Below, one piece after another: positions 24,692 to 33,499 of a DNA stretch of 64,000 nucleotides. Location: the NCBI RefSeq assembly GCF_021404305.1, contig NZ_JABFTX010000002.1, positions 186,001 through 250,000 of the forward strand, written 5' to 3'. Every line of letters begins with the position of its first letter. The first letter of the stretch is position 1. The DNA is from Billgrantia ethanolica (GTDB lineage: Bacteria; Pseudomonadota; Gammaproteobacteria; Pseudomonadales; Halomonadaceae). The translations under genes and the position numbers were made by a program. The notes below the pieces were generated by a model, which saw only the letters and a program-made list of their open reading frames with translations, searched no databases and was not told the DNA's origin.

Positions 24692-25243
24692 ATGTCGCAC
24701 ATCCTCACGATACGTACCTGGTCGGCGCTGGCCGTCGTTCTGGCCGGCAGTGCCCTGCTGGCCGCACCGGCCCTGGCGGCGGAAGAGGAGGCTCAGGCCC
24801 AGGAGCAGATCGAGCAGGCCGAGCCGCAGCAGGACGCTGAGATCGACGACGAGAACGAGGCCACCGATGACGACGAGGCCAACGGTGACGAGGCCAATGG
24901 CGACGAGGCCAATGGCGACGAGGAGGAGGCAACCGAGGAGGACCACGCCCACGTTCATGAGCCCGACGAGCACGCCGACAACGAGGCCGTGCAGGCCTAC
25001 CGCGAGGTCAATCGGCGCATGCACGAGGACATGGCAGTCGAGTTCACCGGCAACCCCGATGCCGATTTCGCCCGCGGCATGATCCCGCATCACCAGGGGG
25101 CCATCGACATGGCCAATGTCGTGCTGATGCACGGCGAGGACGAGGCGATTCGCGACCTCGCTCGCGAGATCATCGAGGCCCAGGAAGAGGAGATCGCCTT
25201 CCTGCGCGACTGGCTGGCCCAGCACGGCTTCGAGGCCGAATAG
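24692..25243 (+). CDS. Secreted DUF305 protein with acidic repeat linker
   Basis: A 183-residue exported protein. It has a signal peptide (about 1-29, cut after APALA), an acidic low-complexity linker (about 30-95) with three DEANG repeats, a His-rich stretch DHAHVHEPDEHAD, and a C-terminal DUF305 four-helix domain with the signature DFARGMIPHHQGAIDMANVVL. DUF305 proteins are periplasmic and often lie in copper-handling loci; the paired histidines suggest metal binding, but no copper genes are adjacent. ATG at 24692 follows AAAGGAGAGCAGC. Confidence 0.85.
   Translation: MSHILTIRTWSALAVVLAGSALLAAPALAAEEEAQAQEQIEQAEPQQDAEIDDENEATDDDEANGDEANGDEANGDEEEATEEDHAHVHEPDEHADNEAVQAYREVNRRMHEDMAVEFTGNPDADFARGMIPHHQGAIDMANVVLMHGEDEAIRDLAREIIEAQEEEIAFLRDWLAQHGFEAE
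24872..24916 (+). repeat. Three 15-bp tandem repeats in the DUF305 gene
   Basis: GACGAGGCCAAYGGY is repeated at 24872-24886, 24887-24901 and 24902-24916, encoding DEANG three times. The near-identical DNA units suggest recent slippage and likely length variation among strains. Confidence 0.85.
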
Positions 25244-25263
25244 GCAACATCGAATGCCTTTCA

Positions 25264-25290
25264 GCGGGCGGCATTCCCCATGCCGCCCGC
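25264..25290 (+). terminator. Terminator-like hairpin after the DUF305 gene
   Basis: GCGGGCGGCAT (25264-25274) and ATGCCGCCCGC (25280-25290) form an 11-bp stem with loop TCCCC, 20 bp after the stop. No T-run follows. Confidence 0.6.
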
Positions 25291-25359
25291 GCTGACCTTC
25301 GCGATACGCCCGCTGCGCTTCCCGCTACGCCCCACCCATACGCCACCGCTACGCCCCCC

Positions 25360-25369
25360 GGGGAGGAGG
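25360..25369 (+). promoter_or_regulatory. Candidate MalT box upstream of malE
   Basis: GGGGAGGAGG matches the MalT box consensus 5'-GGGGA(T/G)GAGG-3' at all ten positions. It lies 96 bp before the malE ATG. A malT-type gene is at 36409-39114 in this window. Purine-rich sequence can occur by chance in GC-rich DNA, so this remains a candidate. Confidence 0.5.
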
Positions 25370-25464
25370 ACGCCGCCGCCGCGATTGGCGAGGCTGCATG
25401 TGTTCGCTATCGCCGTGCCGCAAGGGCACCGGCGCCGATAACAACAACCCGGAGGTTTCAACTC

Positions 25465-26652
25465 ATGCATCGGACACGCCATGGAGTGCTTCTTCCCGTG
25501 CTGGTCGCGCTCGGCAGCGGCCTGGCTTTCTCCACCCATGCCTTCGACGGCGATCGGCTGACGATCTGGATGGGCGACAACAAGGGCTACGACGGCATCC
25601 GCGAGGTGGCGCGCCAGTTCGCCGACGACACCGGCATCGAGGTGCGAATCGTCAACCCCGACAACCTCACCGACCGCTTCCAGCAGGCCGCCGGCAGCGG
25701 CCAGGGTCCGGACATCGTGATCTGGGCCCACGACCGCATCGGCGAATGGGCGCAGAGCGGCCTGCTGGCACCCGTTTCGCCCTCCAGCGACTTCCGCGAG
25801 CGCTACTTCGACTTCACCTGGGACGCCACCCTGTGGAGCGGCGAGCACTATGGCTACCCGATCTCGGTGGAGGCGCTGGGGCTGATCTACAACAAGGCGC
25901 TGGTCGAAACGCCGCCAGAGAGCTTCGCCGAGCTTGCGCAACTCGATGCCGAGCTGGCCGAGCAGGGCAGGAAGGCGATCCTGTTCGACTACGGCGAGCC
26001 CTACTACGGCTGGACCCTGCTCGCCGCCAACGGCGGCTACCCCTTCCGCCAGACCGAGGAGGGCTTCGACGTCGACGACATCGGCGTCAACAACGAAGGA
26101 GCCCTGCAGGGCGCCGAGCTGCTGGTGGAGCTGATCGAGAGCGGCGTACTGCCGCGCGGCACCGACTACAGCATCATGGACACACGCTTCAATCGCGGCG
26201 AGGTGGCCGCCATGATCAGCGGCCCCTGGGCCTGGAGCAACCTGGAGCAGAGCGGCATCGACTATGGCGTGGCGCTGCTGCCCAAGGTGGGCGAGGAGCG
26301 CGCCAAGCCGATGTTCGGCGTGATGGCGGCGATGATCAACACCGCCTCGCCCAACGACTTCCTGGCCGTGGAATTCCTCGAGAACTACCTGCTCAGTGAG
26401 GAGGGCATGCGCACCTTCAACAGCGACGGCACGCTGGGGGCGGTGGCGCACATTGCCTATCAACAGGAGCTGGAGCGCGACCCCAACATCGCCGCCACTC
26501 TCGAGAACGCCGAGCTCGGCATGCCGATGCCCAACATTCCCGAGATGGGTGCCTTCTGGGCCGCCATGGAGCCGGCGCTGCAGAACATCGGCAGCGGTCG
26601 CCAGTCGCCTCGCGAAGCCCTGGATGCCGCGGCCCGCCGCATGCGCCAGTAA
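25465..26652 (+). CDS. malE: Maltose/maltodextrin ABC transporter substrate-binding protein
   Basis: A 395-residue periplasmic binding protein that would deliver maltose-type sugars to the MalFGK2 importer. It has a signal peptide (about 1-26, ending STHAF), then the MalE-like pattern LTIWMGDNKGYDGI, DIVIWAHDRIGEWAQSGLL, YGYPISVEALGLIYNK, AMISGPWAWSNLEQSGIDYGV and a C-terminal half with MPNIPEMGAFWAAMEPAL. GGAGG lies nine bases before the ATG. First gene of malEFG; a MalT-box match lies upstream. Confidence 0.93.
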   Translation: MHRTRHGVLLPVLVALGSGLAFSTHAFDGDRLTIWMGDNKGYDGIREVARQFADDTGIEVRIVNPDNLTDRFQQAAGSGQGPDIVIWAHDRIGEWAQSGLLAPVSPSSDFRERYFDFTWDATLWSGEHYGYPISVEALGLIYNKALVETPPESFAELAQLDAELAEQGRKAILFDYGEPYYGWTLLAANGGYPFRQTEEGFDVDDIGVNNEGALQGAELLVELIESGVLPRGTDYSIMDTRFNRGEVAAMISGPWAWSNLEQSGIDYGVALLPKVGEERAKPMFGVMAAMINTASPNDFLAVEFLENYLLSEEGMRTFNSDGTLGAVAHIAYQQELERDPNIAATLENAELGMPMPNIPEMGAFWAAMEPALQNIGSGRQSPREALDAAARRMRQ

Positions 26653-26713
26653 CGAACCCGCTCGATGCCTCGGCCGGCGGCAGGCGCCGCCGGCCCGGCC
26701 CAGGACGCTACCC

Positions 26714-28327
26714 ATGTACACCACCAATGCTTCCCGGGGGCTGCCGCGTCATCGCTCCCGCTATCCCGCCGAGCGCTACACTCGCTGGGCACTGCGCGGC
26801 CTGGTGGCAGCGCTGGTCTTGGCCTTGCTGTGGCTGGTGCTGGCCTTCCATCTCAACGGCCAGCCGATCTTTGCCCTGCTGTTCCTGGTGCTCGGCGCCG
26901 CGCTGGGGGTGGTCTTCACCCGCCGCACGCTGATGAGTCACCGCTACATCTTTCCCGCCGTGGCCAGCATGGCGCTGTTCGTCATCTTTCCGCTGCTCTA
27001 CACCGTCGGCATCAGCTTCAGCAACTACAGCTCCAGCAACCTGCTCAGCGAGGAGCGGGTGCGCGCTCAACTGCTGTCGCGTACCTATCAGGAGGAGAGC
27101 GCCACCTTCGGCTTCCAGCTCTACTCGAGTGACGAAGGCGTGCGGCTCTATCTGGAGCGGGAGGGGGCTCCGTCCACGACTGGTGAAGCGGAAGCCGAGC
27201 TCGAAGAGGCGCTCGAGGGCGTCTCGCGCTTCGTCACCGGGCCGATGTCGCTGCAGGACAGCGAGCGTCGCCATGTCGCCATTCAGCCCGCCGAGGGAGA
27301 GCCGGTGGGCGTGCCGTTGGCCATGCGCGAGGTGATCGCCTATCGCACGGCGTTGCAGAATCTGGTACTGGCGACGCCGGAAGGGTTGGAACTGCGCATG
27401 GCCGGGCTGCGCCACTATGCGCCCATGCTCGACCGCTATGAAGCCCGCGACGACGGCAGCCTGTACGACCGGCGCGACGATCTCCTGTTGACCGCCGATG
27501 GAGAGACGGGCTTCTTCGTCACCGAGGTTGGGGAGCGCATCACCCCGGGCTGGCCGGTGGCGGTGGGCCTGGACAACTACGCACGGATCTTCCTCGACCC
27601 CGATATCCGCGGCCCCTTCATCCAGATCTTCGTCTGGACCTTCGCCTTCGCCGGGCTCACCGTGCTGTTCACCCTGATCGTCGGCTTCGTGCTCGCCTCG
27701 CTGCTGCAGTGGGACCAACTGCGTGGCAAGGCGCTCTACCGCACCCTGCTGATCCTGCCCTACGCGGTGCCGGCGTTCATCTCGATCCTGATCTTCAAGG
27801 GCATGTTCAACCAGCACTTCGGCGAGATAAACCTGATCCTCGACGCCCTGTTCGGCGTGCGTCCCAACTGGTTCACCGATCCCTGGCTCGCCCGCAGCAT
27901 GCTGCTGATCGTCAACACCTGGCTCGGCTACCCCTACATGTTGCTGCTGTGCATGGGGCTGATCCAGTCGATCCCCAGGGACCTCTACGAGGCCTCGGCG
28001 GTGGATGGCGGCGGCCCGCTCACCAACCTGTTCCAGATCACTCTGCCGCTGATCATCAAGCCCCTCACACCGCTGCTGATCGCCTGCTTCGCCTTCAACT
28101 TCAACAATTTCGTGCTGATCGCGCTGCTTACCGGCGGCAACCCCGACATCCTTGGCGCCAGTACCCCGGCGGGCACCACCGATCTGCTGGTGAGCTACAC
28201 CTACCGCATCGCCTTCCAGGACGCCGGGCAGAACTTCGGTCTGGCCGCCGCCATCGCCACGCTGATCTTCCTGCTGGTGGCGGGGCTGGCGCTGCTCAAC
28301 CTGCGCCTGGCCAAGGTCAGGGTCTGA
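26714..28327 (+). CDS. malF: Maltose ABC transporter permease MalF
   Basis: MalF is one of the two membrane subunits of the maltose importer. The 537 residues have three N-terminal helices (within about 25-100), a large periplasmic P2-type loop (about 105-275) that distinguishes MalF from other sugar permeases, then five more helices. The cytoplasmic EAA loop that docks the ATPase reads [20 protein letters not shown] near residue 430. Start at ATG 26714 (MYTTNASRG); the frame is open far upstream but that part antedates the homologous start. Lies 61 bp after malE and 25 bp before malG. Confidence 0.93.
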   Translation: MYTTNASRGLPRHRSRYPAERYTRWALRGLVAALVLALLWLVLAFHLNGQPIFALLFLVLGAALGVVFTRRTLMSHRYIFPAVASMALFVIFPLLYTVGISFSNYSSSNLLSEERVRAQLLSRTYQEESATFGFQLYSSDEGVRLYLEREGAPSTTGEAEAELEEALEGVSRFVTGPMSLQDSERRHVAIQPAEGEPVGVPLAMREVIAYRTALQNLVLATPEGLELRMAGLRHYAPMLDRYEARDDGSLYDRRDDLLLTADGETGFFVTEVGERITPGWPVAVGLDNYARIFLDPDIRGPFIQIFVWTFAFAGLTVLFTLIVGFVLASLLQWDQLRGKALYRTLLILPYAVPAFISILIFKGMFNQHFGEINLILDALFGVRPNWFTDPWLARSMLLIVNTWLGYPYMLLLCMGLIQSIPRDLYEASAVDGGGPLTNLFQITLPLIIKPLTPLLIACFAFNFNNFVLIALLTGGNPDILGASTPAGTTDLLVSYTYRIAFQDAGQNFGLAAAIATLIFLLVAGLALLNLRLAKVRV

Positions 28328-28352
28328 TTCGCAAGGTCACAGGAGAACTCTC

Positions 28353-29243
28353 ATGGCCATGGTACAACCGCGTTCCCTTCGCTGGCGCAAGCTGGCGGCC
28401 CATCTCGCCCTGATCGGCTTTCTGGTGCTGATCCTGTTCCCGCTGCTGCTGGTGATCTCGATCTCCTTTCGCGAGGGCAACTTCGCCACCGGCAGCCTGA
28501 TTCCGGAGCGCTTCTCCCTGGAGCACTGGTCGTTGGCCCTGGGTATTCCCTGGGAGCGTGCCGACGGCACGGTGGTGCAGCCACCGTTTCCGGTGCTGCT
28601 GTGGCTGTGGAACTCGGTCAAGGTGGCGCTGGTGTCGTCGCTGCTGATCGTGCTGCTCTCCACTACCAGCGCCTACGCCTTCGCCCGCATGCGTTTCGCC
28701 GGCAAGGGACCGATCCTCAAGAGCATGCTGATCTTCCAGATGTTCCCGGCGGTGCTCTCGCTGGTGGCGCTGTACGCCCTGTTCGACCGCCTGGGGCAGT
28801 TCGTCGGCTGGCTCGGCATCAACACCCACGGCGCACTGATCGTCGCCTCGCTGGGGGCGGTGGCGCTGCACATCTGGACCATCAAGGGCTACTTCGAGTC
28901 GATCGACGGCTCGCTGGAGGAGGCCGCCATGGTCGACGGCGCCAGCACCTGGCAGGCGTTTCGCTACATCCTGCTACCGCTGTCGCTGCCGATCCTGATG
29001 GTGGTGTTCATCCTCGCCTTCGTCATGAGCATCATGGAGTACCCCATGGCATCCGTTTTGCTCGTCGACGAGCACAAGCTGACGTTGGCGGTAGGCGCCC
29101 AGCAGTACCTGGCCGACCACAACCAGCGCTGGGGCAACTTCGCCGCGGCGGCGGTGCTCTCAGGCCTGCCCATCACCGTGGCCTTCCTGATCTGCCAGCG
29201 CTGGATCATCGGCGGGCTGACGGCGGGGGGAGTGAAGGGCTAG
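28353..29243 (+). CDS. malG: Maltose ABC transporter permease MalG
   Basis: The second permease subunit, 296 residues with six membrane helices. The N-terminus ([18 protein letters not shown]) and [14 protein letters not shown] resemble MalG, and the EAA loop [20 protein letters not shown] docks the ATPase. The C-terminus [15 protein letters not shown] is the MalG tail that reaches into the transporter dimer. AGGAG sits seven bases before the ATG. It ends the malEFG operon; malK is not adjacent but 4.2 kb away on the other strand. Confidence 0.94.
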   Translation: MAMVQPRSLRWRKLAAHLALIGFLVLILFPLLLVISISFREGNFATGSLIPERFSLEHWSLALGIPWERADGTVVQPPFPVLLWLWNSVKVALVSSLLIVLLSTTSAYAFARMRFAGKGPILKSMLIFQMFPAVLSLVALYALFDRLGQFVGWLGINTHGALIVASLGAVALHIWTIKGYFESIDGSLEEAAMVDGASTWQAFRYILLPLSLPILMVVFILAFVMSIMEYPMASVLLVDEHKLTLAVGAQQYLADHNQRWGNFAAAAVLSGLPITVAFLICQRWIIGGLTAGGVKG

Positions 29244-29268
29244 CCGCGGCATTGCGCCAGGGCTCGAA

Positions 29269-29294
29269 CGCCCGCTCGGCTCTGCCGGCGGGCG
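29269..29294. terminator. Hairpin between convergent malG and ankyrin genes
   Basis: CGCCCGC, a bulged T and CGGC (29269-29280) pair with GCCG and GCGGGCG (29284-29294) around loop TCT. It lies between two converging genes and could serve either strand. Confidence 0.55.
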
Positions 29295-29312
29295 ATGCTT
29301 CGCCGCCGATTC

Positions 29313-30152
29313 CTAGCGGTCGTGACCGGGCGGCACGCGGGGTGTCAGCCCCTCGGCGCGCATCTGCTCGCGCACCTCGACGGGCGAGGGCGGGGGAAAT
29401 TCGACGCCGCGCTCGATCATCATATCGCGCAAGCGAATGAAGTCGTCTCGCAGAGGGCTTGGTGGGGTATCTTCGATGCGATTATGAACGCGCCAAGCAG
29501 TTGTGACGCCCGTTGAGGTGCGAATGTCTGCCTCAGCACCTTGCTCCAACAAATAAATCGAAATTTCAGGTTTTGTACCGGAAGTGCTTATATCCAATGC
29601 AGTTCTTCCCACAGGGCCAGGGGCTGCATTTATGTCTGCGCCTCGCTCTACTAGCAGCCTTACATGCTCGAGAGTACTGCTAATAACAGCTTGCTCCAGT
29701 AGTGGTGTATCGCTTCCATCATTAGGCGATAGGCCACCATCCAGCATTGCTTCTAGAATTTTTGTGTCCCTGCTCATTAACGCTGCACCGAGGGGCGTAC
29801 GTGCTTCGGCTGCTTCGATAGCACTATCACCGGGATGTACGCCCAGCTCGACCAAGGTGCGTACGGCATCCGGATTCTGCTGAAGCAGGGCGAACCACAT
29901 CAGGGTCATCTGCTGCTCGCCCCGGGCGGTAAGGTCGATGCCCTCGGCCCCACGGCGCAGCGCTGCCATATCGTTGCGTTCGATGGCTCGGGCCAATTCG
30001 AGATGCGGGCCGCTGAAGAACTCGTCGGCAGTGTGAGTACGTGACATGGTCAATCCCTGAGTTGGCTGGCAGCCGCTGGCTAGGAAGAACAGTACCAGCA
30101 ACAGCAGTGAGTGATAGCGCGAGTGAAAAGGGCGCTGTGGCTTGGTCTGCAT
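29313..30152 (-). CDS. Ankyrin-repeat lipoprotein, probable immunity protein for the VgrG-linked lipase
   Basis: A 279-residue lipoprotein. The signal peptide ends in the lipobox LASGC (Cys28, followed by Gln, consistent with the outer membrane), and three to five ankyrin-type repeats follow, such as RTPLGAALMSRDTKILEAML, TLEHVRLLVERGADINAAPG and EISIYLLEQGAEADIR. It starts 9 bp after the stop of the VgrG-lipase gene with GTAGGGAGACATC as ribosome site, so it is cotranslated with the effector. Lipoprotein immunity proteins that neutralise periplasm-acting phospholipases are known for T6SS Tle effectors, and ankyrin proteins are common neighbours of such effectors. The central part is markedly more AT-rich than surrounding genes. 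Confidence 0.8.
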   Translation of the reverse strand: MQTKPQRPFHSRYHSLLLLVLFFLASGCQPTQGLTMSRTHTADEFFSGPHLELARAIERNDMAALRRGAEGIDLTARGEQQMTLMWFALLQQNPDAVRTLVELGVHPGDSAIEAAEARTPLGAALMSRDTKILEAMLDGGLSPNDGSDTPLLEQAVISSTLEHVRLLVERGADINAAPGPVGRTALDISTSGTKPEISIYLLEQGAEADIRTSTGVTTAWRVHNRIEDTPPSPLRDDFIRLRDMMIERGVEFPPPSPVEVREQMRAEGLTPRVPPGHDR

Positions 30153-30161
30153 GATGTCTCC

Positions 30162-33100
30162 CTACGTGCAGTGATGTCCCGTGGCTTTGGCCAGGATACC
30201 CTGATCCATCGACTTCTGGGCCTCCAGCCCCTCGATGACTTGCACCATGCTGTGACGCTCGATCGGATTGATGCCCCGGCCGGGCAGCCGATAGGGTGTG
30301 CCCACCGCATCCGGCATCAGCGTGGCCAGCAGGGCGCTGCCGGCGGCTCCGGCAAGAGCGCCGGTGCCACCGCCCAGTGCCGCGCCCACCCCGGCCGCGG
30401 CGAGCGTGGAACTCAGCCGCCGCTCCTGCAGCAGCGTGAGTATTTCCCCCACGACGCGAAACGCCTGGATATTCTCGGGCCTGGGCTGATGCAGCGTGCC
30501 GCCATAGCGTTCCACAGTATTGGGATGCAGGCCTGCGGAGTTAAGTGTGGTCGCAGGCAGCCCGCTTGCCCGTGAGGCGGCAGAAACTAATCCTCCACCT
30601 AGCGAATGTCCCACCAAGTGCACGTGAGCACCGGAGTCTTTAAGGCTGTTGCCAATATGAACGGCTCTTTGATAATAATCTGAAGGTTGATTAAAACCTT
30701 GCGCAAGGTTGTTCAGCCAATCTTCTCTATTTTGGGTGCCTTTAAATGCGAGCGTTGGACCAAGTTTATCACCAAAAACTTCTTGGTCCGGGACATAAAA
30801 ACCTGCTCTAAAACCACTATTTGAGGGCTTCAATTGGCTTGGCTTTAAATCCATTGCCGCTAGGTAGTCAGCATCCAGGCTGCTATCCCCCCAGCCCACC
30901 GGCACGGGCTGGCTGGGGTCGTAGACATGCTGGGCCAGCCGGGCGTGTTCCACGGCGACGTTGTTGCGCGCGAAGCGTTCGGTAGTGGCGGCCAGGGTGT
31001 CGCGGGGGCCGCCCGGAGGCATGGTGTCGAGCCGGGTCCGGGCGGCGGTGATCTGGCCTTGACGACACTGCCAGCGTGCCGCCTTCTGGCGTCTGGCCTC
31101 CTCCAGGTCGTCTAGGCTCGAGTCTGCCGTATCGTCGCTATCTTCAAGCTCGACCTCGCCTTGTCCCGCAGCGGCGACGGCCATGGCCGCCGCCATGAAG
31201 CCACCCATGAGCGGCATAGCGCCGGATTTGAGCGTCATGTCCTCGCTCGCTTCCGGCGTGGCGGCACCCGGCAGCAGCGCCGCCGCCGCCCCCTGCCCAC
31301 TCCCCGAGCCGGGGCTGCCTCCGGAGTTGATCTTGACCTGGGCGCCGACGATGGTGATGCCGCTGGGGTCGAGCTTGAGGAAGCTGCCGCCGGCCTTGAG
31401 GGTGATCTCGGCACCGGCGTCGATCACTGTCTTGCTGCCGGCCTGGTGGTGGATCTCCTGGCCGGCTTCGACGAGCTGGGCGCGGGTGGTCTTTTCGTGG
31501 CGCGTGGCGCCAACGATGAGGTGGTCGTCGCCGTCGACCTTGAGGTGGCGCTGGCCACGCACGGTGAGGTGGTCGTCGGCGTGGATCTCGCTGATGCGTT
31601 GGCGGTGCACGGTGAGGTGGCTGTCGTGGCCGATCTCTTCGGTGCGGTCGTTGTGGGTCAGCAGCTCCAGGTCTTTCTGGGCGTGGAGCCAGATCTGCTC
31701 CTGACCGGCTTCGTCCTCCAGGCGCAGTTCGTTGAAGCCTTCGCCTTGGTGACTCTGGGTGCGGATGACGGTGCGGGTCTTGTGCGCCGGCAGTTCGTAG
31801 GGCGGTGTGCTGACGGCGTTGTAGATCCGTCCGGTGATCAGCGGTTGATCTGGGTCGCCCTCCAGGTAGCTGATGAGGACCTCATGGCCGATCCTCGGAA
31901 TCGCCATGCTGCCGTAGCCGCCACCGGCCCAATCCTGGCTGACACGAATCCAGGCGCTCGGCGCTCTTTCCGCGGCTTCGCCTTCAGCCCCGGCGGTATT
32001 GGGCTCGGCATAGCGATCCCAGGGGAACTGCACTTTGACCCGGCCGTACTCGTCGCAATAGATCTCTTCGCCTTCGGGCCCGACGACGAAGGCGATCTGG
32101 GGGCCGTCGACCCGAGGGCGGGGATTGGGCTCGGGGCGCCAGGCCTGGTCGGCGGGCATCAGCACCAGTTCGTTGTGGTACTTGGTCATGGCTTCCGAGC
32201 CTGCCCGACCCCGCAGGCCATCACTTTGATCGGTTTGCTCGCTGCCCTGAACGAAGCCGTCCTCTTCCAGCGCCTGGGGCTGCTTGCCGTGGTGCACCAC
32301 GCCGAGCACCTGCCAGTCGCGGTTGAGCTCGTCGAGGTCGTGGTCGGTGAGCGTGAAGCGGGTGCCCGGGGCGAGTTCGGGCAGGTCGCTCTCGGCATCG
32401 GCGGTGTTGGCGCCACGGCGTAGCGCTTCGAGACGAATGCGAGTGAAGGCCTGGCCGGAGGCGTCGGCCTTGTAGCGCCCGGGGTAGTCGTAGTGCTCGT
32501 ACCCTGTATCAACGACGCCACGCTGGCCGTGCGCCTCAAGATCGCGTGCGGCGTGGCCGTGCAGTTGGGCCTGATGTAGCTGCGAATAGCCAGGTTTCTT
32601 GAACGAGTAGTCCTTGAGCGTGGCCGAGGCCGGCGCGACCCGGGCATGCTGCTGCAGCTTGCGCACGTGACGCGCCGGTGGCGTGCCCCCGGCGCAGCCG
32701 TGGTAGGTACGCTCGCCCAGGTGGCTCAGCACCTGAGGCGCGTCGGCGAACACCAGGCGGTGGGCGGCGCAGGGTGTCTCGCCACCGGTCTCGAAGAATT
32801 CGTGAAAGTAGAACAGCCCCTCTTCGGCGGCCAGGCGCTCGACGAAGGCAAGATCATCTTCCCGATACTGCGTGAGGTACTCCCGAGGCTCGGGTTCGCG
32901 GGTGGCGGCGAAGGCGAGATCGGTCAGCCCGTGCTCGTCGCACAGGGTGTTGAGCACCGTGAGCGGCGAAACCTCCTGGAAAATGCGCGAGTTCTGGCGC
33001 AGGCCAAGGCGCCACAGGGCGGGCCGGATCTCGACCCGGTAGAAGGTGTGGCGGTGGCCGCGGTCGCCACGGGCGAAATCGCTGACGATGCCGTTCACCT

Positions 33101-33323
33101 GGCGCAGCCTCTCGTCGTCCTGCCAGATCGTCAGGGTGGCCTCGCGGTCGAGGATGTCGCGAGCGGAGAGGCTACCGTTACGGCTGGCGAAGCGCACCGT
33201 GAGCTCGAAGGGGGCGGAGAGCCGTTCCCGGTGAGTGAACTCGATGACCGCCAGGCCTTCGGTATCGGGCGAGCTGGCATCGGCGAGCTGAAGGGTGAAG
33301 TGAAGTCCGTTTTCAGAGGCCAT
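30162..33323 (-). CDS. vgrG: Evolved VgrG: T6SS spike protein with C-terminal lipase domain
   Basis: A 1053-residue spike protein of the type VI secretion system with a fused effector. Residues about 1-370 form the phage gp44/GPD-like base, about 390-480 the OB-fold with EIYCDEYGRVKVQFPWDRY and IRVSQDWAGGGYGS, and about 490-680 the gp5-like needle with repeated DDHLTVRG-type units and a DUF2345-like part (LKAGGSFLKLDPSGITI). After a low-complexity linker comes a lipase-3-like alpha/beta hydrolase: LAFKGTQNREDW, nucleophile elbow HLVGHSLGGG (Ser907), and a likely catalytic His1024 in IERHSMVQVIEGL. A Gly/Ala-rich hydrophobic patch (about 973-1003) may insert in membrane. AGGAGGAAGC precedes the ATG. 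No hcp or tss genes are near, so it is an orphan VgrG island. Confidence 0.92.
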   Translation of the reverse strand: MASENGLHFTLQLADASSPDTEGLAVIEFTHRERLSAPFELTVRFASRNGSLSARDILDREATLTIWQDDERLRQVNGIVSDFARGDRGHRHTFYRVEIRPALWRLGLRQNSRIFQEVSPLTVLNTLCDEHGLTDLAFAATREPEPREYLTQYREDDLAFVERLAAEEGLFYFHEFFETGGETPCAAHRLVFADAPQVLSHLGERTYHGCAGGTPPARHVRKLQQHARVAPASATLKDYSFKKPGYSQLHQAQLHGHAARDLEAHGQRGVVDTGYEHYDYPGRYKADASGQAFTRIRLEALRRGANTADAESDLPELAPGTRFTLTDHDLDELNRDWQVLGVVHHGKQPQALEEDGFVQGSEQTDQSDGLRGRAGSEAMTKYHNELVLMPADQAWRPEPNPRPRVDGPQIAFVVGPEGEEIYCDEYGRVKVQFPWDRYAEPNTAGAEGEAAERAPSAWIRVSQDWAGGGYGSMAIPRIGHEVLISYLEGDPDQPLITGRIYNAVSTPPYELPAHKTRTVIRTQSHQGEGFNELRLEDEAGQEQIWLHAQKDLELLTHNDRTEEIGHDSHLTVHRQRISEIHADDHLTVRGQRHLKVDGDDHLIVGATRHEKTTRAQLVEAGQEIHHQAGSKTVIDAGAEITLKAGGSFLKLDPSGITIVGAQVKINSGGSPGSGSGQGAAAALLPGAATPEASEDMTLKSGAMPLMGGFMAAAMAVAAAGQGEVELEDSDDTADSSLDDLEEARRQKAARWQCRQGQITAARTRLDTMPPGGPRDTLAATTERFARNNVAVEHARLAQHVYDPSQPVPVGWGDSSLDADYLAAMDLKPSQLKPSNSGFRAGFYVPDQEVFGDKLGPTLAFKGTQNREDWLNNLAQGFNQPSDYYQRAVHIGNSLKDSGAHVHLVGHSLGGGLVSAASRASGLPATTLNSAGLHPNTVERYGGTLHQPRPENIQAFRVVGEILTLLQERRLSSTLAAAGVGAALGGGTGALAGAAGSALLATLMPDAVGTPYRLPGRGINPIERHSMVQVIEGLEAQKSMDQGILAKATGHHCT

Positions 33324-33436
33324 GCTTCCTCCTGGAGGCGTACATGGCCGAGTTGCAGCAGATGGTGTGCCAGGTTTTGGCTAATTAAAGTAAAAACAAG
33401 GAAATAGCAGAGAGCAGGTCCAAAAGGCTAAGTGGA

Positions 33437-33458
33437 CTCAGGCAATCCATTGCCTGAG
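33437..33458. terminator. Small palindromic hairpin near malK end
   Basis: CTCAGGCAA (33437-33445) and TTGCCTGAG (33450-33458) flank TCCA. It is placed one base from a larger hairpin and shares the TTGCC core with it. Confidence 0.45.
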
Positions 33459-33459
33459 G

Positions 33460-33496
33460 CGGGCAAGAAGTTGCCCGCTGGGCAACTTCTTGCCCG
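33460..33496 (-). terminator. Strong hairpin after malK
   Basis: A perfect 17-bp stem: CGGGCAAGAAGTTGCCC (33460-33476) and GGGCAACTTCTTGCCCG (33480-33496) with a 3-base loop. It starts 3 bp after the malK stop. It probably ends or stabilises the malK transcript; no T-run follows. Confidence 0.65.
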
Positions 33497-33499
33497 TGC

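Noticed and set aside
26396..26713. 106-codon N-terminal extension of malF
   Set aside because: Overlaps the malE coding region; MalF homologues start at a short basic N-terminus before the first helix, as at 26714.
25261..26727. 488-codon open frame on the minus strand
   Set aside because: Antisense to malE; translation lacks any recognisable domain.
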